From positions 1 to 9,079 of the forward strand of contig JAFTYS010000127.1 of the NCBI GenBank assembly GCA_017461285.1: a stretch of DNA of 9,079 nt, given 5' to 3'. This DNA is from Bacteroidales bacterium (GTDB lineage: Bacteria; Bacteroidota; Bacteroidia; Bacteroidales; UBA932). Shown in pieces: positions 1 to 4,969 of the stretch. A program made the position numbers and the translations under genes. Every line of letters starts with the position of its first letter. The first letter of the stretch is position 1. Below the pieces are notes generated by a model. It saw nothing but the letters and a program-made list of their open reading frames with translations, searched no databases and had not been told where the DNA came from.

Positions 1-14
1 GTGGGTTGGCGTGT

Positions 15-359
15 CTATTTGATGATTCTGTTTTCATCTGTCACTCCTTTGAATAGCTGTTCTTTGTTAAGTTTCTTTGTCTTCTTGATCTGGGTCCATG
101 CGTCTATTTCGCTCTTGAGAAAGAACAGAGCGTTACGGCGTTTGTGGAATGGGATTTCTCGTTTGTGGACCCAGTCATAGACTGTGCGTGGCTTTACGCT
201 GCCGGGGAGGTATTCGATCAGTTGTTCGAGTGTGAGCCATTCGTCTCGGGCGTTGTTTTCCTGGAGTTTTGTGACGATGGATTTTACCTGGTTGATTTCT
301 TGAAGAATGGTGGCCATGCCGTCTTCGAATTCTTTGGTTGTGATGAGGTCGTAGTTCAT
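15..359 (-). CDS. Excisionase-type helix-turn-helix DNA-binding protein
   Basis: A complete 114-residue gene, ATG at 357-359 to TAG at 15-17. Residues about 41-88 form a winged HTH of the excisionase/MerR-like type (HTH_17): WLTLEQLIEYLPG, then KPRTVYDWVHKREIPFHK as the recognition part, and FLKSEIDAWTQ as the closing strand and helix. Residues about 10-35 could form a short coiled coil, so a dimer is likely. Small proteins of this layout are common beside integrases of Bacteroidetes conjugative and mobilizable elements, where relatives act as recombination directionality factors or local regulators; that role is inferred here. It follows the recombinase and RteC-like genes on the same strand but after a 137-bp gap holding an inverted repeat and paired heptamers, so it probably has its own promoter and may bind those sites. 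The fold is well supported; the exact role is not. Confidence 0.8.
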   Translation of the reverse strand: MNYDLITTKEFEDGMATILQEINQVKSIVTKLQENNARDEWLTLEQLIEYLPGSVKPRTVYDWVHKREIPFHKRRNALFFLKSEIDAWTQIKKTKKLNKEQLFKGVTDENRIIK

Positions 360-381
360 TGTTTTTGGTTTTTTGTGACAG

Positions 382-426
382 ATAGTTACTCCCTGTCGTT
401 GGTTTACGGTACAAAGGAGTAACTAT
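382..426. repeat. Perfect 11-bp inverted repeat upstream of the HTH gene
   Basis: ATAGTTACTCC at 382-392 is the exact reverse complement of GGAGTAACTAT at 416-426, with a 23-bp spacer. It lies 23 bp upstream of the HTH start codon, where an operator would sit. On the plus strand the right arm runs into six T (426-431), so it could also act as a terminator for antisense transcription, although the 23-nt loop is large for that. The spacer contains one GGTACA (408-413), the hexamer core of the paired repeats near the recombinase. An operator or excision-factor site is the preferred reading. Confidence 0.6.
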
Positions 427-450
427 TTTTTGAGTGCTCAGGTGTTTTGC

Positions 451-477
451 AGGTAGTCGTCTACCTGGAATCTACCT
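451..477 (-). repeat. Paired heptamer (AGGTAGA-N4-AGGTAGA) with adjoining palindrome
   Basis: Read on the minus strand, AGGTAGA occurs twice with an 11-bp period (plus-strand TCTACCT at 460-466 and 471-477, separated by GGAA). The upstream AGGTAG at 451-456 forms a small palindrome with CTACCT at 461-466. The spacing is the same as in the two AGGTACA pairs at 2180-2197 and 2259-2276, differing at one base of the heptamer. An 11-bp period puts both copies on the same face of the helix, as expected for a protein binding side by side. It lies between the RteC-like and HTH genes. Confidence 0.55.
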
Positions 478-496
478 AGAACGTGTAAGTCCGTTG

Positions 497-955
497 TCAT
501 TTGTTGTGGCTTTTGCGTTCTATGTTGAGCAGGGTTTCAAGGGCTTCTTCAAGTTCTTTGAATGGTTTCATAAGGTATTCGTCTCCTGCAAATTTGGATT
601 TGAAGAGGTTGTTGTTGAAGGTCTTGATGTTGAATTTGATGTTTAATGATAGGTATTCCAGCAGCTCTTTGCGGCTGGTGAATGGTGATCCGTCGGATTT
701 GACGAAGTAGTGTTCTGCGTACATGGCTGCAATGATTTTTATAAAGTCGGTGTATTTCCCTTCTCGAATGTATACTCCGTCTTTATGGTTTTCTGGTTTG
801 CTCACGCTGATGTCCTTGTATCTTTCGATCAGGTCTATCAGTTTCTGTATCTTGTTCCTATAGAAGATCAGTTCGTCGTGGCTTATCCCCATTATCAGCT
901 CATCGATTTCGTCAATTTTGACGAGTGTGTTACGATAGTCTTCTATAAGTTTCAT
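497..955 (-). CDS. RteC-like mobile-element protein
   Basis: A 152-residue gene, ATG at 953-955, TGA at 497-499. Its ATG shares one base with the recombinase stop codon (TGATG), so the two are almost certainly co-transcribed and coupled. The N-terminal half (about 1-50) is helical and charged, suited to a coiled coil. The C-terminal half starts with GKYTDFIKIIAAMYAEHYF (about 66-84), then SRKELLEYLSLNIKFNIKTF and a final helix KPFKELEEALETLL. The TDF..II.A pattern, the RKEL helix and the F/K-rich stretch resemble the C-terminal winged-helix part of RteC, the excision regulator of CTnDOT-type elements. It is shorter than full-length RteC and lacks the extended N-terminal domain. A role in controlling excision fits the position but is inferred; family membership comes from pattern recall and not from a search. 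Confidence 0.6.
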   Translation of the reverse strand: MKLIEDYRNTLVKIDEIDELIMGISHDELIFYRNKIQKLIDLIERYKDISVSKPENHKDGVYIREGKYTDFIKIIAAMYAEHYFVKSDGSPFTSRKELLEYLSLNIKFNIKTFNNNLFKSKFAGDEYLMKPFKELEEALETLLNIERKSHNK

Positions 956-2097
956 CAGAATTTAAGTTTTACGCGGTCTGCCGCTTCTCGTTTAACATTG
1001 TCAACGACTTTTGCATATATCATCGTTGTCTTGAGGTCGCTGTGGCCGAGCATCTTGCTGACTGTTGTGATGTCGGTGCCGGCCGTGAGCTGGTTGGTGG
1101 CAAAGGAGTGACGGAAGCAGTGGACGCTGATGTGCTTTTGGATTCCTGCGTCATATACCCATTCTCTGAGGGCTTTTCTGTATAGCGGATCTCGGCTGAG
1201 TTTTGGGAATACGTATTCGCCGTATTTACCTCTTGGCCCCATGAGTCCTACTGCTTGTTCGGATATTGGCAAGCGCATGATGCCTCCGGTTTTTCGCATT
1301 GTGAAGTTGAGGTAGTAACCTTCGCCTGGCTGGTGTTCGAGCTTTTCCCATGTGAGTGCCTGGATGTCTCCGAAGCGGAGTCCGGTGAGTGCCGAGAACA
1401 GTGCTGCTCTTTTGAGGTTGTCTTTGGAGCAGGGTGTCTGTATGAGCTGGTTTAGTTCTGATACGGACAGGAATTGTCTCGGACGGTCTTTGCGAGGTAT
1501 GCACTCTAGTTTGGCGTTGAGGTTTTCTCTTAGGTATCCTTCGTTGAAGGCTTGGAGCAGGATTGTCCTGAAGCAGCGGAAGTAGTTGTGGCGGGTGGTT
1601 TGTGCCAGGGTCTTTCCTTCATGGAAGAGGCTGTCTGCTCTCAAGACGAAGTTCCTGAAGTTTTCGCACCATTTGAGGGTGATGTCTTTGAACTTGATGT
1701 CTTTCGGACAGAATTTCTTGAGAAGGTAGAATGCTCCGCTGTAGCGGTACCAGTTTGCGAGGGGTTTGTCCTTGAAGCTTTCTTCGTAGTACTCGATGAA
1801 TTTCTTTTCTGATCTCTCGAGATAGGCGATGTGCTCTTTCTCAAGGTCAGAGTAGATGTTGCTTTTCAGGAGTGCGTTTTCTCTCTCGAACCTGATTTGT
1901 TCTGCGACGAAGAGGGTGTCTGCGTTGTGCTGTCTCTGCAGGGAGCCTTTGGGCTTCTCCCAGATGTGGAGCTGCAGGAATTCCCGGCGTGTCTTTTTGC
2001 CTGTTACCGGGTCGGCAATAGGAGGATAGAAATCCAAGTACAATGACAGTTTGCCGTCTGCTAGTGGCTTCTGTCTGAGCTTAACTTTTGTTAACAT
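955..2097 (-). CDS. Tyrosine recombinase/integrase (Bacteroidetes mobile-element type)
   Basis: A complete 380-residue tyrosine recombinase. An arm-binding N-terminal domain (about 1-85, basic, beta-rich, with KTRREFLQLHIWEKP) is followed by a SAM-like core-binding domain (about 95-205, Phage_int_SAM_5 type) and the catalytic domain (about 210-375). All catalytic positions are visible: R241 in TGLRFGDIQ, K269 in the beta-hairpin TMRKTGG, H326 and R329 in HCFRH, H352 in MLGHSDLKTT and the nucleophile Y361 in MIYAKV. It should therefore be active, joining element ends to the chromosome through a covalent 3'-phosphotyrosine. Start is ATG at 2095-2097; length is normal for the family. It heads an operon with the RteC-like gene. 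Direct heptamer repeats and a CTnDOT-like core motif lie just upstream, the usual place for attachment sequences, so this marks one end of an integrated element whose body extends left. Confidence 0.95.
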   Translation of the reverse strand: MLTKVKLRQKPLADGKLSLYLDFYPPIADPVTGKKTRREFLQLHIWEKPKGSLQRQHNADTLFVAEQIRFERENALLKSNIYSDLEKEHIAYLERSEKKFIEYYEESFKDKPLANWYRYSGAFYLLKKFCPKDIKFKDITLKWCENFRNFVLRADSLFHEGKTLAQTTRHNYFRCFRTILLQAFNEGYLRENLNAKLECIPRKDRPRQFLSVSELNQLIQTPCSKDNLKRAALFSALTGLRFGDIQALTWEKLEHQPGEGYYLNFTMRKTGGIMRLPISEQAVGLMGPRGKYGEYVFPKLSRDPLYRKALREWVYDAGIQKHISVHCFRHSFATNQLTAGTDITTVSKMLGHSDLKTTMIYAKVVDNVKREAADRVKLKF

Positions 2098-2139
2098 AGT
2101 ACAAAAAGTTTTAATTGTTAAACTAAAAATTTATGTACT
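2098..2139 (-). promoter_or_regulatory. Nested inverted repeat in the recombinase leader
   Basis: AGTACA at 2098-2103 is complementary to TGTACT at 2134-2139, and inside it AGTTT (2107-2111) is complementary to AAACT (2120-2124). The structure abuts the recombinase ATG on the minus strand, so in RNA it could fold over the start region, and in DNA it could be an operator. The arms resemble the AGGTACA heptamer less one G. The stem is AT-rich and probably weak. No clear -7 element for the recombinase was found in this stretch. Confidence 0.35.
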
Positions 2140-2179
2140 AGTAAGTTAGCGATTTGATGGGTTGCAAAAATCTGTGTTA

Positions 2180-2197
2180 AGGTACACTACAGGTACA
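2180..2197 (+). repeat. Paired heptamer AGGTACA-N4-AGGTACA (copy 1)
   Basis: AGGTACA at 2180-2186 and again at 2191-2197, separated by CTAC, an 11-bp period. It lies 19 bp left of the core-like GTATCTTTGC. Candidate arm-type binding site for the recombinase or an accessory factor. Confidence 0.6.
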
Positions 2198-2216
2198 TTT
2201 TTGCGAAGGGAAATTT

Positions 2217-2226
2217 GTATCTTTGC
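2217..2226 (+). other. Candidate attachment core GTATCTTTGC, also a -7 promoter element
   Basis: This matches all fixed positions of GTAnnTTTGC, the core reported for CTnDOT-type attachment sites. The inner TATCTTTG (2218-2225) also matches the Bacteroides -7 promoter element TAnnTTTG, so the two readings cannot be separated from sequence alone. It is flanked on each side by an AGGTACA pair. Other TTTGC strings lie at 2200-2204 and 2235-2239. No TTTG at the usual -33 distance was found; the nearest upstream (2200-2203) is only 14 bp away. Confidence 0.4.
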
Positions 2227-2258
2227 ATGTCCCTTTTGCAATGGGGAATGCGTGTGCG

Positions 2259-2276
2259 AGGTACATGAGAGGTACA
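2259..2276 (+). repeat. Paired heptamer AGGTACA-N4-AGGTACA (copy 2)
   Basis: AGGTACA at 2259-2265 and 2270-2276, separated by TGAG, with the same orientation and 11-bp period as copy 1, on the other side of the core-like motif (32 bp away). Spacer bases differ between copies while the heptamers are identical, as expected of a protein-binding site. Confidence 0.6.
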
Positions 2277-2428
2277 AATCATTCCAAAAACTACCGTAAA
2301 TTTACCAAAGCGAGAAATTTGTTTTCGGTCGCTTATCTTACGTAAGTACTTGGAAGCCTTTTGGAAAAATGGGAAAAGTTTGAACTCTCGTTTGGTGTTC
2401 TTTGGTAGTGACCCATAACCCGCACTCG

Positions 2429-2459
2429 AAAAAAGCTCAGCTAATAGCTGGGCTTTTTT
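2429..2459. terminator. Bidirectional rho-independent terminator
   Basis: AAAAAAGC at 2429-2436 opens a stem continuing through TCAGCT, with loop AAT at 2443-2445, and closes with AGCTGGGC and TTTTTT ending at 2459. There is one G-T wobble (T2437 with G2451) and no other mismatch. A run of T follows the stem on both strands, so it can end transcripts from both sides: the XRE operon arriving on the minus strand, and any plus-strand transcript from 2230 onward. Confidence 0.9.
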
Positions 2460-2463
2460 CGTC

Positions 2464-2501
2464 GGCACAAGTGCCCGCCGGCGCTGAAGCGCCTTCGCTT
2501 C
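2464..2501. repeat. Cluster of GC-rich hairpins after the XRE stop codon
   Basis: Three short inverted repeats lie back to back: GGCAC-AA-GTGCC (2464-2475), GGCGC-TGAA-GCGCC (2480-2493) and GAAGCG-CCTT-CGCTTC (2486-2501). The last two share bases and exclude each other. They sit between the XRE stop codon (2512) and the terminator, so on the minus strand they would lie in the 3' untranslated region, perhaps protecting the mRNA end. The block is much more GC-rich than its surroundings and could mark a junction. Confidence 0.45.
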
Positions 2502-2511
2502 GCTCAAAATG

Positions 2512-2712
2512 TTAGTCTGACTCTTCCAAGGTAAATATTTCATTCACACTTTTTTGGAATAGATATGAAATCTTTAAGGCAAGGATTGTCGATGGGTTGA
2601 ATTTACCTTTCTCAATAGCATTGATTGTCTGTCTGCTGACTTCCAGTGCATCTGCCAAGTCCTGCTGGGTCATATCCAAGCGTGCCCTTTCAACCTTTAT
2701 ACTATTCTTCAT
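2512..2712 (-). CDS. XRE-family transcriptional regulator (66 aa)
   Basis: A short Cro/CI-type HTH protein. Residues about 14-41 (MTQQDLADALEVSRQTINAI, then EKGKFNPS) form the five-helix HTH with recognition helix SRQTINAIE; the rest (LALKISYLFQKSVNEIF) completes the fold, leaving no separate sensing domain. ATG at 2710-2712, TAA at 2512-2514. It overlaps the end of the membrane-protein gene by 11 bp, so it is translated from the same mRNA. Single-domain regulators of this kind paired with a small multi-helix membrane protein recur in Bacteroidota and Firmicutes; the regulator usually acts on its own operon, perhaps with the membrane partner sensing or sequestering, which is inference. The strong terminator at 2429-2459 ends the operon. 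Confidence 0.9.
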   Translation of the reverse strand: MKNSIKVERARLDMTQQDLADALEVSRQTINAIEKGKFNPSTILALKISYLFQKSVNEIFTLEESD

Positions 2713-3190
2713 TTCTCATCCTCCACATATTTATCCATATCATTATCTTGTAGAGTGTCGCGTAAGTTAGTGCCAATACTCCGAAGTCTTCCATAAGGAA
2801 GTCACGGATGTTGATTATTAAATCTCTGACTCTTCCTGCTGGTAAATATAGAAGAACATGAATGCCAAATATGAAGAATACAAGGTATAGCAGGGTATCA
2901 AGTCTTATGGCTGTCGTCATCTCATCCTCAACCTTTTCTTTTGAAAAAACAGCAAGGAATATCATAATGAAGTTCAGTGCTCCCACAAACTGCCAGTTAT
3001 TCAGTGCGTATTTGTGAAATGCGTTTATACCGTTAATGATTCTGCATTCTTCAGGGAAGATGCCGGCCATATAAACCCACGCATAAGCAAAGCATAAAAA
3101 GAGACCCACGATATAGGTATAACCTACAATCTGGCACCAATGAGGCAAGAGTTTTAATTTGCGTCCCATACTATATGGTATTTGATTCAT
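2702..3190 (-). CDS. Four-helix membrane protein paired with the XRE regulator
   Basis: A 162-residue inner-membrane protein of unknown function. Hydrophobic segments lie at about 22-44, 66-83, 99-117 and 134-156. Between helices 2 and 3 is an acidic/basic motif SKEKVEDEMTTAIRLDTLLY (83-102), resembling one I recall from membrane proteins beside XRE regulators in Bacteroidetes; it would lie on one face of the membrane and could contact the regulator (inference). The reading frame is open to a TTG two codons upstream (3194-3196), but ATG at 3188-3190 is preferred. A second ATG at 3167-3169 (MGRKLKLLPHWCQ) is a real alternative, because the promoter predicts transcription starting about at 3190, leaving no leader for the first ATG and about 20 nt for the second. 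TAG at 2702-2704. Confidence 0.75.
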   Translation of the reverse strand: MNQIPYSMGRKLKLLPHWCQIVGYTYIVGLFLCFAYAWVYMAGIFPEECRIINGINAFHKYALNNWQFVGALNFIMIFLAVFSKEKVEDEMTTAIRLDTLLYLVFFIFGIHVLLYLPAGRVRDLIINIRDFLMEDFGVLALTYATLYKIMIWINMWRMRNEE

Positions 3191-3193
3191 GTG

Positions 3194-3225
3194 CAAATGT
3201 AAAGAAAACTTTACAGATTGTCAAG
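3194..3225 (-). promoter_or_regulatory. Bacteroides-type promoter for the membrane protein/XRE operon
   Basis: On the minus strand TACATTTG (3194-3201) matches the -7 element TAnnTTTG exactly, and CTTG (3222-3225) stands 20 bp upstream in place of the -33 TTTG (three of four). The predicted start of transcription is around 3188-3190, at the first ATG of the gene. Confidence 0.5.
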
Positions 3226-3318
3226 ATTTATTTTCATTTTGTGGATAATATAAGAAAATGATATATGTAGATTGATATATCGTTCCCTAATATAATAGTG
3301 AGCAGGAGGTTGAGCGGA

Positions 3319-3421
3319 GGATCTTGTAGTAGAATGGTCTGGGGCCTAAGATCCCAGGGTTTCCGGCGAGATCAAAGGCAGGTGTTGCCGTTACGGAGAT
3401 AATTGAATAACTTTACCGGCA
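3319..3421 (+). promoter_or_regulatory. Candidate structured leader upstream of the ICMT-like gene
   Basis: Two exclusive folds can be drawn. Fold A: GATCTTG 3320-3326 with CGAGATC 3367-3373, enclosing CTGGGG 3339-3344 with TCCCAG 3352-3357 (7-nt loop). Fold B: GGATCTT 3319-3325 with AAGATCC 3348-3354, a perfect 7-bp stem that uses both 5' arms of fold A differently. Further on, GGCA 3377-3380 can pair with TGCC 3386-3389, or TGCCG 3386-3390 with CGGCA 3417-3421, about 15 nt before the ATG. This resembles a regulatory leader, but no known riboswitch consensus was recognised and no clear promoter lies upstream (best: TCATTTTG at 3234-3241, seven of eight). Confidence 0.3.
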
Positions 3422-3436
3422 TAAAACTGTTTTGAT

Positions 3437-4108
3437 ATGGACAAGGGATTGCTTGGTCAGGCGTTTACAAAGGTCGTATTGGGAATGGGCCTTCTTGGGG
3501 TGCTGGTGTTTCTGCCGGCGGGCTCATTCGATTACTGGCAGGGATGGCTTATGCTGGGAGTGCTGTTTGTGCCGATGGCTTTTGCGGGAATCGTCATGAT
3601 GGCGAAGGCTCCGGAACTGTTGCGGAAGCGTCTGAATGTCAAAGAGAAGGAAGCAGAGCAGAAGACGGTTGTTGCCTTGAGCGGGCTGCTGTTTGTGGCA
3701 GCATTTATCCTGGCCGGGCTGAACTGGAGGTTCGGATGGTGTGTGCTGCCTGACTGGGCTGTATGGACAGCGTCCGGCATCTTCCTCGCTTCGTATCTGC
3801 TGTATGCAGAGGTGATGCGTGAGAATGCCTTTCTTTCACGGACCATCGAGGTCCAGGAGGGACAGAAGGTCGTCGATACGGGGCTGTATGGAATCGTCAG
3901 ACATCCCATGTACATGGCGACTGTAATACTTTTCCTTTCAATGCCGCTGGTCCTTGCCTCTCCGGTTTCATTCATTGTCATGCTAGGCTATATCCCTGTG
4001 ATCGCCAAGCGCATAAGAAACGAAGAATCCGTCCTGACGGAAGGTCTGGACGGATATGAAGCATATAAGCAGAAGGTCAGATACCGGCTCTTCCCTTTCA
4101 TATGGTAA
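3437..4108 (+). CDS. ICMT/PEMT-like membrane methyltransferase
   Basis: A 223-residue integral membrane protein with hydrophobic segments at about 10-28, 36-56, 78-95, 107-125 and 158-186. The C-terminal third has the family signature of isoprenylcysteine carboxyl methyltransferases and phospholipid N-methyltransferases: GLYGIVRHPMY (149-159), then RIRNEESVL (192-200) and GYEAYKQKVRYRLFPF (206-221). In ICMT the RHPxY and EE residues bind S-adenosylmethionine between membrane helices, and both are present, so activity is likely. Bacteria lack prenylated CAAX proteins, so the substrate is unknown; a lipid or other hydrophobic compound is the usual guess. It stands alone: ATG at 3437, TAA at 4106-4108, ending 6 bp from the convergent prmA, with no visible terminator between them. 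A possibly structured leader precedes it. Confidence 0.85.
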   Translation: MDKGLLGQAFTKVVLGMGLLGVLVFLPAGSFDYWQGWLMLGVLFVPMAFAGIVMMAKAPELLRKRLNVKEKEAEQKTVVALSGLLFVAAFILAGLNWRFGWCVLPDWAVWTASGIFLASYLLYAEVMRENAFLSRTIEVQEGQKVVDTGLYGIVRHPMYMATVILFLSMPLVLASPVSFIVMLGYIPVIAKRIRNEESVLTEGLDGYEAYKQKVRYRLFPFIW

Positions 4109-4114
4109 TGGTGT

Positions 4115-4969
4115 CTATCTGCTGAACTTGATGCAGCACCAGTTGTCGATCGAGTCGTGGCTGACATAGGTCAGGCCTGAATTCTGGGCCATTCCGATGA
4201 TCATCGGCATGTCTTCCACATAGAATCCGCTTACAAACAGCAGTCCGTCCTTGCGCAGGCACAGACTGTAGGTCGGGATGTCCTGGAGAAGGATGTTGCG
4301 GTTGATGTTCGCAAGAATAACGTCGTATGTGTTCCTCTGGAGCAGGGAGGCGTCTCCGCAGCATGTCTCTATCCTTGTGCCGACCTTGTTGAGGCGTGCG
4401 TTGTCATATGCCGATATTGCGGCGATGGCGTCTATGTCTATTCCATAGACCTTCGCCGCCTTCATCTTCGCCGCCAGGATGGCGAGTACGGCGGTTCCGC
4501 ATCCCATGTCGAGCACGACCTTTCCGCGTACGGACTCCTCGTTCTGCAGGAGGGCGCGGCACATCATGTAGGTGGTCTGATGATGTCCGGTTCCGAAGGC
4601 CATCTTCGGGTCTATGGTGATGTTGAACCTGGTCTTCTTCAGGCCTTCATGAAACGATGCCTTTATGGTACATTTCCCATCCACTACTATCGGCTCGAAC
4701 TGGCTTTCCCAAAGGGCGTTCCAGTTTGTGGCAGGGATGAGCGTCGCGGACCAGCTGATGTCGAATCCGTATCCTTCAAGGCCGCTCAGCACGACTTTGA
4801 GGGCTGCCGGATCATAGAGTTCCTTCTGGATATAGCATTTCAGGCACGGGTCTTCGCTGCTGAATGATTCAAACGGAAGCTCGCTGATTTCCGCAGTTAC
4901 GATTTCTGCATTCTCTTCCGTGAATGGTGCGATGCTTATCGCCACTTCGATATATTCCTGACTATTCAT
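4115..4969 (-). CDS. prmA: Ribosomal protein L11 methyltransferase
   Basis: A 284-residue class I SAM-dependent methyltransferase that trimethylates lysines and the N-terminus of ribosomal protein L11 in the cytoplasm. The N-terminal substrate-recognition domain (about 1-75, starting EYIEVAISIAPFTEENAEIV) is followed by a linker and the Rossmann domain. Diagnostic motifs: DPKMAFGTGHHQTT (120-133; E. coli PrmA has AFGTGTHPTT), motif I VVLDMGCGTAVLAI (151-164), the acidic SAM-ribose segment GIDID (176-180), and DVILANINRNIL (216-227), the NxN-type motif of PrmA. Length is typical for the Bacteroidetes form. The ATG (4967-4969) overlaps the end of the AsmA-like gene by 8 bp (ATGAATAG), implying one mRNA and coupled translation. 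TAG at 4115-4117. Loss of prmA is generally tolerated, and no unusual residue changes were noticed. Confidence 0.93.
   Translation of the reverse strand: MNSQEYIEVAISIAPFTEENAEIVTAEISELPFESFSSEDPCLKCYIQKELYDPAALKVVLSGLEGYGFDISWSATLIPATNWNALWESQFEPIVVDGKCTIKASFHEGLKKTRFNITIDPKMAFGTGHHQTTYMMCRALLQNEESVRGKVVLDMGCGTAVLAILAAKMKAAKVYGIDIDAIAAISAYDNARLNKVGTRIETCCGDASLLQRNTYDVILANINRNILLQDIPTYSLCLRKDGLLFVSGFYVEDMPMIIGMAQNSGLTYVSHDSIDNWCCIKFSR

Larger units (their letters stand above)
2230..2459 (+). ncRNA. Candidate structured small RNA in the 414-bp gene-free stretch
   Basis: From the -7-like TATCTTTG at 2218-2225 to the terminator at 2429-2459 a plus-strand transcript of about 230 nt could be made, and no plus-strand gene is visible in it. 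Helices it could form: 2245-2250 with 2280-2285 (GGAATG/CATTCC), with the second AGGTACA pair in the loop; 2308-2317 with 2323-2334 (AAGCGAGAAA against TTTC-GG-TCGCTT, two-base bulge); or alternatively 2304-2315 with 2386-2396 (ACCAAAGCGAGA against TCTCGTTTGGT, one bulged G); 2358-2362 with 2374-2378. It also contains perfect palindromes GTAAATTTAC (2296-2305) and CTTACGTAAG (2337-2346). The lack of a -33 element and the overlap with attachment-like sites keep this tentative; it may be only a DNA-level recombination region. Confidence 0.25.

Noticed and set aside
710..1111. A 133-codon plus-strand frame opposite the RteC-like and recombinase genes.
   Set aside because: It lies fully antisense to well-supported genes and its translation matches no family known to me.
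2401..2426. Segment containing GACCCATAACC, reminiscent of a tRNA-Met anticodon arm.
   Set aside because: No acceptor stem, D arm or T arm with a TTCRA loop can be placed around it on either strand, so it is neither a tRNA nor a clear tRNA fragment.
2187..2543. A 118-codon open frame on the minus strand across the intergenic region.
   Set aside because: It begins inside the XRE gene in another frame, runs through the GC-rich hairpins, the terminator and both heptamer-flanked sites, and shows no recognisable domain. A database search giving many matches would point to a conserved non-coding repeat, not a protein.
3272..3296. TTGATA and TATAAT, an E. coli-like promoter before the ICMT-like gene.
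   Set aside because: The spacing is 13 bp instead of about 17, and the Bacteroidota primary sigma factor uses TTTG/TAnnTTTG.
3339..3357. Hairpin with a 7-nt loop (CCTAAGA) resembling an anticodon arm.
   Set aside because: The loop lacks T at the position before the anticodon and no other tRNA arms flank it.
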